Of a DNA stretch of 33,769 nucleotides, positions 20,255 through 29,729 are shown in pieces (the first letter of the stretch is position 1; each line of letters begins with the position of its first letter). Below the pieces are notes generated by a model. It ran no database searches, was not told the origin of the DNA, and worked only from the letters and a program-made list of their open reading frames with translations. The stretch is from Gracilaria gracilis (Eukaryota > Rhodophyta > Florideophyceae > Gracilariales > Gracilariaceae), in contig JARGSG010000080.1 of the NCBI GenBank assembly GCA_030374805.1, positions 1-33,769 on the forward strand. Direction: 5' to 3'. The position numbers and the translations under genes were made by a program.

Positions 20255-20756
20255 CTTCAGCATCTTTAAGAGTTGCCCGTTTTGTTTGCGGTTGAACAGT
20301 GAACAGTAGCTTTCTAGATAGATACAAGGGTATGGCGGTACAGGCTGGTTTGGCGGAGTAGCTAGAACACGTCACACGTGCTGCGATTTTGACCAATTTT
20401 CGTTTGATCCCCCACCCCGACAGCTGTGTGATCTCGGTTACGAGCACGTCTTCCGAGTCGCAAGCTCCGACATCTTTGGGACCACCGCACGTTTTCCTTC
20501 ACACTTTACCAGCTCGCAACTTTGACGAAACAACGCTTGACAGCATCTATTCTGCGACGCTTGCACTCTTGTACAGTCTCTCCTTCCTTACCTCAGTCTG
20601 CGCCTCGAAATGCAGTCAAACACAATGAAGGCTGGCTTCATTCAGTCAGGCATGCGCTGTCTTCGCCGTCAGACAACGCTGTACCACACCTCAAGCACCG
20701 CACCAAACAAGTGCTATCGCCTCGTCGTCGTCGCGTTCGAATCTCGCACGTCCTCC
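20255..20756. other. Dicer upstream region and a captured gene start (+)
   Basis: Bases 20255-20600 would hold the promoter of the Dicer-like gene; I see no clear TATA box. At 20625 (+) a frame begins MKAGFIQSGMRCLRRQTTLY and continues HTSSTAPNKCYRLVVV, basic and serine-rich like a mitochondrial or plastid presequence. It runs into antisense ABC transporter sequence at about 20756. This may be the 5' end of another captured gene, but I cannot name it. Confidence 0.3.
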
Positions 20757-21866
20757 AGCTCTGTAATGAACGAGTGCGCATTGGCAGCTTTTGCCGCCTC
20801 CACGATCATATCGTCACTTACATGCGTTCCGTCAACGTGGTCCAGTCCGTATGCAATATTATCTCGCACTGATCGGTTAAATAGATCAGGTTCTTGCGCA
20901 ACCAATCCCAGATGCTTTCGCACCCATTTCACGTCATACTCCACAATGTTGTTCTCATCTATCATCAGGCTTCCGCTGCGTACATCGTAGAACCGTTCCA
21001 CAAGGCTTACTACTGTAGACTTCCCAGATCCGCTCGCACCCATCAACGCCAGCGTCTGCCCGCTCTTCACCTCTACTGACATGCCGCGAAGCACAGCCAC
21101 GTCAGGTCTCGTCGGGTACTCAAAGTACGCCTTTTTCATCCCCATATCGCCATTGATCTTCTTCTTGAAGTCCAATTCCACAGTCGGATCAATCTTAGAT
21201 TCACGATCCAGCAGTCTGAATATCCTCGTAGCTGCAATTTCCCACTTGCCCCAATCGGGCATGGTGCTCGAAAGGTTTCAAAGCATCAGCCCACCAAACA
21301 GTAAGCCCGTCACAGCCTTCATCAGCTCCGCGAAATCACAGTTTCCATTCCGCACAAATATTGAGCCAATCCAAAAGCTCACCGCCCAAAGAACTTGAGC
21401 TAAGAACTCCGATGCACCAAATGCAATACCAGCTATAAGAGCCGTGCGTCTTCCGTTGGCAATCGTCTTGTCCACTTCCGCGTTGTACATGTTCATAAAC
21501 ACGTCTTGTACACCGATAGAGGCTACGGTTTCAAAGTTGTCCACTGCCTCCGACGCCACAGTCCCTGCCGCTGCATAACGAGTTTCGAAAGATGACAAAC
21601 ATGGTGAAACCAATACCCAGACCAGTCACGAAGACTCTCTTCACGTCAGCCTTGCAGGCCTTATGCAGCTCCTTCTCATAGCTCTGAGCCTCTGTTTCCT
21701 GGCCATTGTACGCGGTGACAACACGAATTAGACCTATGACTTCGCTAGCAATGACGCCAGCACCACCATACGCGCCTGCTCCTTCCCCGATACTCTCGGC
21801 CGCCATCTTGGCAAACACAACACCTACGTAGTCCAATAAAAGACTACATGTTCTCCTCGTCATCAA
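20757..21866 (-). pseudogene. MDR-type (ABCB) ABC transporter remnant
   Basis: These are parts of a P-glycoprotein-like exporter. From 21866 the first block reads as transmembrane domain 1 (IASEVIGLIRVVTAYNGQE). At about 21600 it is fused, with a frame change, to transmembrane domain 2 (ASEAVDNFETVASIGVQD to MKAVTGLLFGG), so the first nucleotide-binding domain has been deleted. A premature TGA at 21278-21280 interrupts the same frame, which then gives nucleotide-binding domain 2: Walker A GASGSGKST and Q-loop LGLVAQEPDLFNRSVRDN. It ends after HSFITELED at about 20757, before the LSGGQ signature, Walker B and H-loop. No start codon is present. It abuts the transposase gene within five bases. 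It is clearly non-functional. Confidence 0.88.
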
Positions 21867-21870
21867 TGTT

Positions 21871-23238
21871 CTAAAGCGGAACAGGAACCCCTGTTAATTC
21901 GGGACGGCGTAGATTACGAGCGCGGATAATATCCACCAGCTTATCCCGCTTAGTAGTAGACCTTGGCACGTAGAAAACAGAGGCTTGCTCTTCGTCTCCA
22001 GAGTCCATCATTTGAAAAGATTCCTTGCAGGTGGAGTACCACTTGTGAACGTCTTCCTCCATATTCCGCACTTCCGACATAGAAAACACCCGACTCTTTT
22101 CTTCACCTTCCTGAATGCAGTAATTTTGAAGCTTCATGCAGAGAAGGACGATACTCGCGTTTTTATTGACATCAAAGTTAAGCCGCTTCTGAAGTATCCT
22201 CCACCTAGCAACCAGACGTCCAAAAGCCTGTTCGACATGAACGCGCATTGAGGAGAGGAAATAGTTAAAAGCTTTCTCATAATAAAAACGCAACTGCGAG
22301 GCGGGAATTGGAGTTATCAAGTAATCAGTGCACACATACGCCTCGTCTCCTACTATCCAGAACTCCACAGGTAAACCGTTATTGCGTAGATATGTTGAAA
22401 GTTTTGACGACGCGTAGGCAAGTGAGTCGTGCGTTGAGCCCACGCACTTGGCCGAAACGAAAAGAAACCTACCTTCTGCATCCACTACCGCCTGTACTGG
22501 AAGGGCGTAGAACCCCTTCCGGCACCAGTATTTGGCTGCATTTCTCTTTGGCGCCTTTATCTTGATGGCGATGCCATCGATAGAGCCGATACAGCCCGAC
22601 AATGGGCTCACTTTCGACCGGGATATTTTAAACCCGTTTGACAGCTTCTGTAGTTCGTCGAACGATTGCGGTATACCCGAAAGCCGCAGCACGTTTGAAA
22701 AAGCTTGGCATGTCTCATGAAAGACATAATAAACTGTAGAACGTTGTGTTCTATACAGCTGATGCACAGTGTCAACTGTTCCTCCGGTTAGAAGGCTGAG
22801 AGTAATTCCCACCCGCATAGCGGGAGATAAGGCCGGTCTCCGCGCGCGTTTTCCCATATTGACATCTTTGTTGATAAGAGGGGCCACGAGCCCGACGAGC
22901 TTGTAGAATGATTTGCGATTCATTCTATAGTCGCGTTTAAAGCTCGTCGGGCTCAAGAAATCTGTAATAGACTCGAATGTGGTATCCTTACGGGCGATAG
23001 TAGGACAAACGTAAGATCTGGTAGATGCGGTTCTGCGAAAAGTAAGTTTCTGCGCAACACCTAGGCGCACTCGATGGCGACGGTTAGAATCTATATTTGC
23101 TAGCACCACGGCAAATGAGATGTTATTCGTCATGTCGGCTCCGTGATCGCCAGTGCTCTCGTGACCTGATCGTCGGCCCGACAACTCGTCCAGATTTGAA
23201 TTCGTACGATTCCGTTTTTGTAATCCGAAGTAGCACAT
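21871..23238 (-). CDS. PIF/Harbinger (HARBI1-like) DDE transposase
   Basis: A 455-residue transposase that cuts and rejoins the element ends. Residues 85-180 form the helical DNA-binding region (MNRKSFYKLV, then LTGGTVDTVHQLY). The DDE_Tnp_4 nuclease follows: CIGSIDG (D221), KGFYALPVQAVVDAEGRF, GSTHDS, WIVGDEAY (D298) and VHVEQAFGRL (E336), so the catalytic triad is complete. The start is an ATG; a second Met at residue 36 is possible. No stop or frameshift interrupts it, so it could be active. The stop codon lies five bases from the ABC remnant, so the normal 3' flank was lost at the cargo junction. The gene is 177 bases inside the right terminal repeat and faces the SAP/Myb-like gene. Confidence 0.93.
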   Translation of the reverse strand: MCYFGLQKRNRTNSNLDELSGRRSGHESTGDHGADMTNNISFAVVLANIDSNRRHRVRLGVAQKLTFRRTASTRSYVCPTIARKDTTFESITDFLSPTSFKRDYRMNRKSFYKLVGLVAPLINKDVNMGKRARRPALSPAMRVGITLSLLTGGTVDTVHQLYRTQRSTVYYVFHETCQAFSNVLRLSGIPQSFDELQKLSNGFKISRSKVSPLSGCIGSIDGIAIKIKAPKRNAAKYWCRKGFYALPVQAVVDAEGRFLFVSAKCVGSTHDSLAYASSKLSTYLRNNGLPVEFWIVGDEAYVCTDYLITPIPASQLRFYYEKAFNYFLSSMRVHVEQAFGRLVARWRILQKRLNFDVNKNASIVLLCMKLQNYCIQEGEEKSRVFSMSEVRNMEEDVHKWYSTCKESFQMMDSGDEEQASVFYVPRSTTKRDKLVDIIRARNLRRPELTGVPVPL

Positions 23239-23387
23239 AGCGCATAGAAGGAAAAGAGATGGCGCATATTACGGAGCACAGAGCAAGAACGCCTTTGGCC
23301 CTGCTTTCTCGAATGGGGGGGCACCTGCTTCTTAATTTACAGTCTATTATATTGAGCGCTTCAAACATTCACGCCTACGAAGCGTGA

Positions 23388-23415
23388 ACGTTCACGCTTG
23401 TTTAGACACCCCGCC
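23388..23415 (-). repeat. Right terminal inverted repeat with subterminal palindrome
   Basis: On the minus strand it reads GGCGGGG then TGTCTAAACAAGCGTGAACGT, inverted relative to 11752. The inner part continues into the 16-base perfect palindrome GCGTGAACGTTCACGC at about 23382-23397, followed by another GCGTGAA copy near 23368. The left end has the same unit as direct repeats. Confidence 0.8.
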
Positions 23416-23692
23416 TCAACCACGCAAGTCTCGTTGTCCGCCGTGCGAAGCATCCGAGTTGAGGCCCAGTTGAGGAACTGTAACGCGCCCGCCGTCACTT
23501 GTCGCAAGATCTGCGTCGCCGGCGCCTGCCCGGCCGCCAAGTGCTTACGGCAGCGCCCTGCGCTCGCACGTTTCCCCCGAACTGCGAGTCGCGTACGTAG
23601 CGCAGCGGCTTGCGCGTACGCCGGTGGCAGTCCGTCACGCAGAACGGCGTGTAGATCAGCTTCATTGTCTCAAGTCTCTACTTTGAAACAAT
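23416..23692 (-). pseudogene. Right half of the transposon-split small gene (copy A)
   Basis: This is the part of the small minus-strand gene upstream of the insertion. TCAACCACGCAAGTCTCGTT and ATCTGCGTCGCCGGCGC match 25978-26023 at high identity. Shared protein segments are STW..GRRRRR and ADNETC (ADNETW in the other copy), in two frames here because copy A has about 40 extra bases between them. An ATG near 23663 opens a frame MKLIYTPFCVTDCHRRTRKP, but all three frames are open in this GC-rich stretch, so the true one is uncertain. I do not recognise the family. Without the insertion the ADNETC frame would end with a TGA two codons later. Confidence 0.5.
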
Positions 23693-25190
23693 AAATCCGA
23701 TATTCCTCTTCATTCCAACGTAGCCCTTGTCCATGATGACCGCCCATCACTAACGTTCAAAACCTTCTCCTTCTTAGTTTTTGCCCATGGCTCTTTATTA
23801 AATTCGAGGTTTTCCTTTACTGCTAGGTTTTCCTTTACTGCTACGGATCCTGGTTGGATCCAATCCACACGATAGCGCTCACACTTCCACATTTTGTCCG
23901 TAAAGGTTGTGCTTTGAATTTTTGGCCGCCTTCCTTTGAACACTGTGGTCGATTTATGGGCAAGAATAAAACATCAGTTGCATATCGACAATACTGAAAG
24001 GCTTAAAAAACTTTATTCTTTTCCGTTACATGTGAATTCTTAAAGAATTTCCCAATTCCCATGACATAGTGTACAATAAAGTCTGTTTCAGAAAAACTGC
24101 CAGAAGTAGTCACAGATCTGTGAAAGGTTGCTGTCTTTATTCGCAATAAACGGGCGAGAGAATCCCATGATCCCCCGACTTTTCAACCACTCAAAGTTTT
24201 AAATAAAATGTTGAAACAGAAGATAGGCGATTCATTTCTACCACCTTTCTTCCCAGCGGAAGACCTGAACCTCTCTGATCTCTTTAAAACATCCTTGATC
24301 TCATTTCAGGTGAAGCTCATCATATTAATAACCCCAAACTCTTCTACAGTTTCGTAGAAAATATCAAAAACTGGGTGTTCTATAATTGTGTCTTTATTCT
24401 AATCATCGTACTTGTCTTCTGAAAATTAACTGATATCTTCTTGACAAGCTTTTTCAGTTTCTTGAAAAAACTTCAAGCCTATTTTTCCGTGAGTTTTCGC
24501 AGTTCTGTGGCGAATGCATGAGTATTTTGTAGTTGTTTTGGGGAGTTTAGCATTTGTGTACTAGCAACTAAAGTTGTATCCGTGCTATAGTTTTATGTAA
24601 TTACAAATGGGGCACCTATCCAGGAACGAAAGAGTTTATTAAAGGCCTTCGTGAGTGCGTAATGTGCAGCTCTTGTCTCGTATGGAACAAAGATATGAAA
24701 AGTCAATGACAGTTCCGTATTCACCTTTGATCCTAATGAAAACGTCTCATTTGTAGTTTTGTACTGTCTGGTCTCGTACATGGGTCAAATTACGAGGACA
24801 AATTGACAAAAAATATTAAAAGGTCGCGAGAAAAGCGAGGAGCAAAAATGGTTTTTGTGTTGTCAGCGCAAAGCTCCTTCTAAAGAAACAATCGGGCAAA
24901 CCGGCTACTTTTATCCAAAGCACGGCAAGACTTTTTTCTATACATTTTGACATAAAAATATGCGCCTTGTCACATGGTGCATTTTTCTTACTCTCCAAAG
25001 TCGTACCGTGAATCAGATCACTACCCTACCAACAAAATAGATTTGAAGCTAAAGAAAAGTTGCACGCAGCTCGTTACGAGACATATCGTAAAAGGCATCC
25101 AAAAAATTGCCATAAAGAGCAACAATGCTCCCAACGTGGCTGCGCCCTTGGCCAGCGCATGTGAGCTGGGCAACCGAGTACACATGGCCA
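23693..25190. other. Mostly empty AT-rich stretch with a short tandem repeat
   Basis: An 18-base unit, AGGTTTTCCTTTACTGCT, is repeated twice at 23807-23842, followed by GGATCCTGGTTGGATCC. A minus-strand frame at 23710-23892 crosses it (AVKENLAVKENLEF) and reads fairly protein-like, but the family is unknown. 23945-25000 is AT-rich with no gene that I can see. Confidence 0.5.
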
Positions 25191-25199
25191 TTGGGCCCA

Positions 25200-25787
25200 G
25201 TGCACACGCAGGCACACGGGTGCAGCGAGCGCGCGTGGCACACACATATCTGCCGTATCTATGGCAGCGCTGCGCGCGACCTTTGTCGTCCTCAAAGGGG
25301 CGCGGCGCGGCGCGCGCGGCTCGAGACCGCCGCTGCTTGCAGCGGCGCTACGACTCCTCACTTGGGGGTGGCCACCACCGCCTCCGCGCGTACAAATGGG
25401 CACCCGCCTCCGGCCACTCACACCACAACGACAACAACAACAACAACAACAACCACCACCACCAGCACACCGTCGCCGCCCCGCGCGGCGCGGCCGTCAT
25501 CGTCGCCGCCTCTACGCGCGCCGCCGCGCGCCCCGCTCATCGCGCCACGCACGCGCAGTTCCTTCATCCCGCCGGGCGCATCTTCGTTTATCGCCGCCGC
25601 CGCCGCCGCTGGTCGCCACCGGCGGTTGATGGCGCGCACCACCATGCACAGCAGCATGTGGCGCGCCTGCGGCATTGCGCACATCTGCGTGGTGGGCGGC
25701 GGCAACGCGGCGCAGGTACAACGGTACTGGCCGCGCTGCTGTCGCACGCGCACGCGATTTGGGCACTGCAGAATAATTACGGAGTGA
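25200..25787 (+). other. GC-rich island with ambiguous reading frames
   Basis: Base composition changes sharply to GC-rich. A plus-strand frame from ATG 25125 to 25787 ends in FGHCRIITE, the same C-terminus as the NB-ARC-WD40 protein (FGHCRVITE), but nothing upstream resembles WD40. On the minus strand about 25750-25620 reads CTCAALPPPTTQM and ARHMLLCMVV, faintly like copper monooxygenase segments. All frames are open because of composition, so I do not choose one. Confidence 0.3.
25421..25463 (+). repeat. CAA/CAC microsatellite
   Basis: A run of CAA/ACA triplets (about 25431-25452) is followed by CAC triplets to 25463. In the three plus frames it reads as Thr, Gln or Asn runs and on the minus strand as Val or Leu, which explains several spurious long frames here. 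Confidence 0.9.
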
Positions 25788-26041
25788 ACTGGGCGCGAAA
25801 TAATTATTTATTACAGACTTACAGCCACGTTGTCCCATCCACACGTTGTCCACACGTTAGTGAGTCATAGGTGGGAGTAAAACGACTGTTTATACCACAA
25901 GTATGTCGATGAGATGCAGATCGAACACCCAACACAGTTTTGCACGCCGCTGGTTTGCACCTTGTGCTCGCCGTCGACAACCATCCACGTCTCGTTGTCC
26001 GCGCATCTGCGTCGCCGGCGCTCGCCCCGCAGCCAAGTGCT
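25757..26041. repeat. Unsplit paralogous locus (copy B, unoccupied site)
   Basis: This aligns to 11541-11751 plus 23416-23546. Across the insertion point it reads TGCACCTTGTGCTCGCCGTC then GACAACCATCCACGTCTCGT without a break, whereas copy A has TGCACGTTGTGCTCAG, then the transposon flanked by TCA, then ACCACGCAAGTCTCGTT. It serves as a within-window empty-site control. Confidence 0.8.
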
Positions 26042-26221
26042 TGCAAAACGGGACGTCGCCGTCCGCGTCCGTTGCAGCAGCGGGAATGTGAAGATGGCGG
26101 AGCAGTTGGCGAACGGCCGGTCGAATTCTACAAACCTCTTCTTGGCGAGCATATGTGGACGCGCTGACACTCCAAGGATGAGCGCAACCAGCCACACGGC
26201 GATAAGCACTGTAGGGCTCAT
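25865..26221 (-). CDS. Small secreted protein, family unknown (copy B)
   Basis: A 118-residue protein starting at the ATG at 26221 (the frame also runs upstream to a TTG at 26254). Residues 1-20, MSPTVLIAVWLVALILGVSA, form a clear signal peptide, so the product is probably secreted. The mature part has ANCSAIFTFPLLQ, an Arg run (GERRRRR), a possible glycosylation site in ADNETW and a late NCVGCSIC cysteine cluster. A TATA-like TTTAAAAGG lies about 120 bases upstream. Copy A at 23416-23692 and 11541-11751 is its transposon-split relative. The ADNET segment is conserved between the copies, but an indel makes the frame differ, so one copy is frameshifted. No known domain is recognised. Confidence 0.55.
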   Translation of the reverse strand: MSPTVLIAVWLVALILGVSARPHMLAKKRFVEFDRPFANCSAIFTFPLLQRTRTATSRFASTWLRGERRRRRCADNETWMVVDGEHKVQTSGVQNCVGCSICISSTYLWYKQSFYSHL

Positions 26222-26338
26222 TGTAGCGGCTGCTTTGGATGCAGAGGATTGCAACTAGTTGTGATATGGTGAGTTGGCCTACGTTTGGATGTGTAGGAGT
26301 AGTGCGTGCGGGAAGCAATCGCGGAGGAGTGCAGTCAG

Positions 26339-26347
26339 CCTTTTAAA
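26339..26347 (-). promoter_or_regulatory. TATA-like box for the small secreted gene
   Basis: TTTAAAAGG on the minus strand lies about 120 bases before the ATG at 26221, similar to the TATA-to-ATG distance of the NB-ARC-WD40 gene. Confidence 0.45.
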
Positions 26348-26570
26348 CAGTTCGGATCAAAGTTCCCACCAAACAGTTGTATCCAGGTTGAAGTCTTCAG
26401 GCAACCTGGAAGCACGTTCTGGATGGAAGCTGATCAAGTGGTAAACTGCTTCAATATGTGCACAGCATTTCGGCTGCACCCACTGATAATTACAACTGCT
26501 TATAAAGTGTATACAAGCCGGAGGAGAGGCACCAAAGTGCCCCAATAGGCAAATCCTTGCCAAAACTGGA

Positions 26571-26601
26571 TACTTTGAAAGTATGCTAAGCATACAAAGT
26601 A
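26571..26601. repeat. Near-perfect inverted repeat (possible cruciform)
   Basis: TACTTT, a GAAA bulge, GTATGCT, a central A, AGCATAC and AAAGTA form a 13-pair hairpin at the edge of an AT-rich region. No gene end lies next to it, so it is not an obvious terminator. Confidence 0.6.
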
Positions 26602-27880
26602 ACCAAAAACTGCGTTTATAACAATTTGTAGTTTTTTCATGTTGAGAATTTTAATCATCTAAAGAAAAAGATGTTGACCTTGTAAATGATCGAAAGAAGC
26701 TTTCCAAAAAAAAACCTGTTACTTCTTTTAAATCACGTCATGGTTCTAGAAAAGTATCTCCATATTCGAAAGCTCTATTAACATAACTTTAACACAGATT
26801 TGATGTTAAAGCATTACGTTTCGAAACGTTTTTTTACTTTATATTTGTTCAACTGTTAACCTTTGTAAACAGTAAACGCCGAAAAAAACTATTTTGTGTA
26901 GAAATTAGGCAACATGTACACTTCTTTTAGAAAGTATGTATATTTCAAACGGGACTGTAATACTCGTGTTGGACATAGCTGAAACGAAACATTTTTATAT
27001 TGTGTATGTAGGCAATAAGGTTTATACCATATGCTGCGATAAACCGGTTTGCAGAAATCATTAAATACTTTGGAACTTGCTTGAAAACTCGTTTCGAAAC
27101 TTAAGAAAAGTATTATATATTTAATGCAAAATCCCTTCAAATATTCATTTACATTTCAGCAAAATCTGGTCTCTTTTTGTCTAAATAATAAGGCTTATTT
27201 ACGTAACTGTTAGTTTTTAGTATATGTGTTCTTGTAATGTAATATGCTTTTTGACACAACAATGCAGAATTTAAACCATAAAGACTGGTTGGTTATAATT
27301 ATCCCAAAATTGTCGTTCAACTCGTCTGACAAAAATATAAAAGAAGCTTAGATATGGTACTGAAGTTAAAGTTACCCAAAATCTCTGTTGTCTTGTAAAT
27401 GTTTTAGGCGATTAACTATTGTTGAAAGCGATTTAGATGCTGTTGTCTGTACGGTTCTTGTCGCGGTTGGATCCTATATCTTTGAATCACTATTAACGCC
27501 GATTTTCCTTGCAAAGTACTCAGTAATCTACCAATACCTCCCGCAGAAACTGAAAACAGCAGCTCAGTTCTAGCGAAGTAGTTGCTGATATTGAATTTAT
27601 GATGAAAGATTCTTTCTTGGCAAGATGATCTTGGTCAACAACGTGGCGCCAGTCGTGGGTGGCTTTCCAGGACGCAATTGCTTAATAAGATGCCCGGTTT
27701 CTATCACTTGTCAAGAATACAATGACGAACGGCGCCATAATTAATACTCGTATTTCGTCTGGATATACCAAGTTGGTGGGCTCGGTGAAACCGCCAGTGC
27801 CCTAGGCTTTGTAAAGATGGACATGTCTAGCCAGTCTCTTCAATGATGCCGTTTGTAGCTGCAACGATAGCTACACCCTA
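26602..27880. other. AT-rich stretch without a recognisable gene
   Basis: Long A and T runs and only short chance frames. 27620-27850 is more balanced in composition and may be decayed coding sequence (a frame reads MILVNNVAPVVGGFPGRNC before stops), of unknown type. Confidence 0.5.
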
Positions 27881-27892
27881 GAAATAGCACGA

Positions 27893-28667
27893 ATGAATAC
27901 TCAAATGGCATTCATGAAAAGAAATTCCGTACGACCTGTTTTCATACATTTCGACGCAGGAGGCTGTACTCACCACTCGAATGCGATACATGAACGCACC
28001 AAACACCCAGATTTTGCATGCACAGATACTTTCAGCGACATACTTGCGTTTGGATGGGAGCCGGTCCTGGTTTTGGAGACGTGTTTTACACCTGAGAATG
28101 TCAGCTGCATGGAGATATTCCAAATGACTGCAGTAGGTGGTCCAGCACAGTGTTGGCGCCCGAGGGGCAGCTCCAGCTCGGTGCTGACGTTGGGCGGCGC
28201 GCAGCACGTGACGCGGCGCGATGCCCGACAGCTGCAGCAGCTTGGCGCTGCCGTACGGTGGAGCTCGCGGCGCTCGGGCGGCTGGAACAGCTGTGCACGT
28301 GTACGTCCAATGCGCGTGTGCAGCTGGCAACACGGGGCCACGTGTACGGCGTGTGCTACATTTACAAAAGTGCGCCGCGCAGCACGTGCCGAACGGCGGG
28401 CCGAACGGCGCCAGCTGCACCGTGGTGCACAGCAGATGCAGCGTGGCGGCGTGCGAGACGACGAAGCGCGCCGAGTGCGGCAGCGCCGTCGCCTCGTACA
28501 CTGTGTAGCGCTGCACGTCGCGCAGCGACGAGCCGTTCGACGGCGACGGCGACAGCGCTGGCGGCCGCGGCGGCACGGGATAGCACACCAGGCGTAGCCC
28601 GGTCTGCAGCGTACAGCGCGCGGGCTGCGCCGTGCGGGCACACGATGAGCGTGGCGCGCGGTTTCAT
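27893..28667. other. Probable small gene or pseudogene, strand uncertain
   Basis: Two readings compete. On the plus strand ATG 27893 opens 234 codons; the first 90 (for example FIHFDAGGCTHHSNAI and FTPENVSCMEIF) look plausible, and the rest is GC-rich and Arg/Ala-heavy. On the minus strand an ATG at 28667 with a TATA-like TTTAAGG about 65 bases upstream gives MKPRATLIVCPHG. A neighbouring frame then reads RYTVYEATALPHSARFVVSH, and a third ends LPLGRQHCAGPPTAVIWN. The frame changes suggest a broken minus-strand gene. A consensus splice donor (GTGAGTACAG) lies on the minus strand near 27970. I cannot name a family. Confidence 0.3.
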
Positions 28668-28669
28668 GC

Positions 28670-29190
28670 GCGCCAATGGAAGACAGCTCTCTGCGCTGAG
28701 AAGTTACGGCGGCGGCGAAGGTGCGCGCCTTAAATGTAGCGCTGCTGCCGGAGCGAATGTTCTCGCGCGAGCGAGCTCGCCCGTGCGCTATGGCGCGTGG
28801 TGAGCGCCGCCACCGACGGCGCCATTAGAGAGCGCGATGGCCGTTTGATTTGTTACTAGCGCGACAAACGCAGCTGCCGCGCTCGTGTACCGTTCCGACG
28901 CGCGGTGCTCGTGCGGCCGAGGGGAGCGCGCTGCCAACAATTTTGTGCTCGGCTGCCGGCGCGCCGCTCTGTTCACTCATGCCACGCTTGTTCCAGGCCG
29001 CCTGCAGCCGCAGCACTATCGCCGGCGCTCGCGAGTGTGGGCGCGCGTGCGCTGATTCGCTGCCGCGGCGCCAATGGCACTGTGCCTTCGCGTGTAGCGA
29101 TACCGTTGTAGCGCTCACACCTTCGGCAACCACTTTCAGAGAAAGCGACATAATCACAACTCCTCGGAGAGTTGTAAAGTGTTACTTGGC
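28670..29190. other. GC-rich intergenic segment
   Basis: High GC with CpG-rich stretches. Frames are open on both strands because of composition, and no domain is recognisable. It may hold promoters for genes on either side. Confidence 0.35.
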
Positions 29191-29196
29191 TAGTGC

Positions 29197-29246
29197 TACG
29201 TAATCTGCAGAGAATTGTACGTAATATATAGAGTATGCTACGTAAT
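29197..29246. promoter_or_regulatory. Three TACGTAAT boxes spaced exactly 21 bases
   Basis: TACGTAAT starts at 29197, 29218 and 29239, inside a loose 21-base tandem repeat. TACGTA is palindromic and has the ACGT core bound by bZIP proteins. 21 bases is two helical turns, so the sites would face the same side of the DNA. A related GTAGATAATCGT occurs at about 29250 and 29542. Confidence 0.45.
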
Positions 29247-29382
29247 ATGTAGATAATCGTTTTTGTAGGAAAGTGCTTCCCAAACGAGAAACAATCTACG
29301 TTATAAAAGACGTTGAGAACGAGCCTCCAAGAGAGTCGTCCGGCAGCTTTGTTGCTCACTTCAAAGTAAGCGCCTACAAGCG

Positions 29383-29616
29383 CTAACACCCACGCGCCAT
29401 GTCGGCGTGCAATGCGCGCGCGCACAATGCTCCTGCTGTCGCAAACATTTTCACCTCTTTCGTCTTCCTTCCAATCACAAACCTCCGCCCCAACTCTGCG
29501 AGTGCGTGCACACGCCGCTCGTTCTTATTAATTAAACGCTCGTAGATAATCGTAGCACGCGTAGAGAACACACCACTCAACCTTGTTTGCCGCATAATTC
29601 CTCTCACTTTAGCCAT
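29383..29616 (-). CDS. Hypothetical 77-residue basic protein
   Basis: Starts at an ATG at 29616: MAKVRGIMRQTRLSGVFS, then TIIYERLINKNERRVHALAE. It is rich in Arg and Lys, has no signal peptide and matches no family I know. Codon use is mixed. It could be a small nuclear protein or a chance frame. Confidence 0.25.
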   Translation of the reverse strand: MAKVRGIMRQTRLSGVFSTRATIIYERLINKNERRVHALAELGRRFVIGRKTKEVKMFATAGALCARALHADMARGC

Positions 29617-29729
29617 GTTTTACTTTAAGTATTATCCTGCCTTTGACCCATTGTTCAGTGATGCTCCCCGTCATTTCAACTTTCCAAACTACAGAACATA
29701 GATAATGGCTTGCAATTACATCAATTTAT

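Larger units (their letters stand above)
11752..23415. mobile_element. Large PIF/Harbinger-type DNA transposon with captured genes
   Basis: The two ends carry inverted terminal repeats that share TCTAAACAAGCGTGAACG apart from one mismatch, after a GGCGG start. TCA flanks both sides. Inside, the SAP/Myb-like gene (+) at the left and the DDE transposase (-) at the right are the two proteins expected of a Harbinger element. Between them, about 15227-21866 is cargo: DAHP synthase fragment, Dicer-like gene, a short gene start and an ABC remnant, in mixed orientations. The unoccupied paralogous site at 25757-26041 reads straight across the insertion point. Full length is 11,664 bases; counted from the inner left repeat (13158) it is 10,258. 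Both forms have TCA on both sides. Whether cargo was captured before transposition or inserted later cannot be told from this copy. Confidence 0.82.

Noticed and set aside
25620..25750. Copper type II monooxygenase (PHM-like) fragment on the minus strand
   Set aside because: Only a loose likeness around ARHMLLC in a composition-biased region; the second His of the HHM motif and neighbouring motifs are missing.
25125..25787. A real Thr-rich and Ala-rich protein on the plus strand
   Set aside because: All six frames are open because of GC content and a CAA/CAC microsatellite; only the last ten codons are shared with a real gene.
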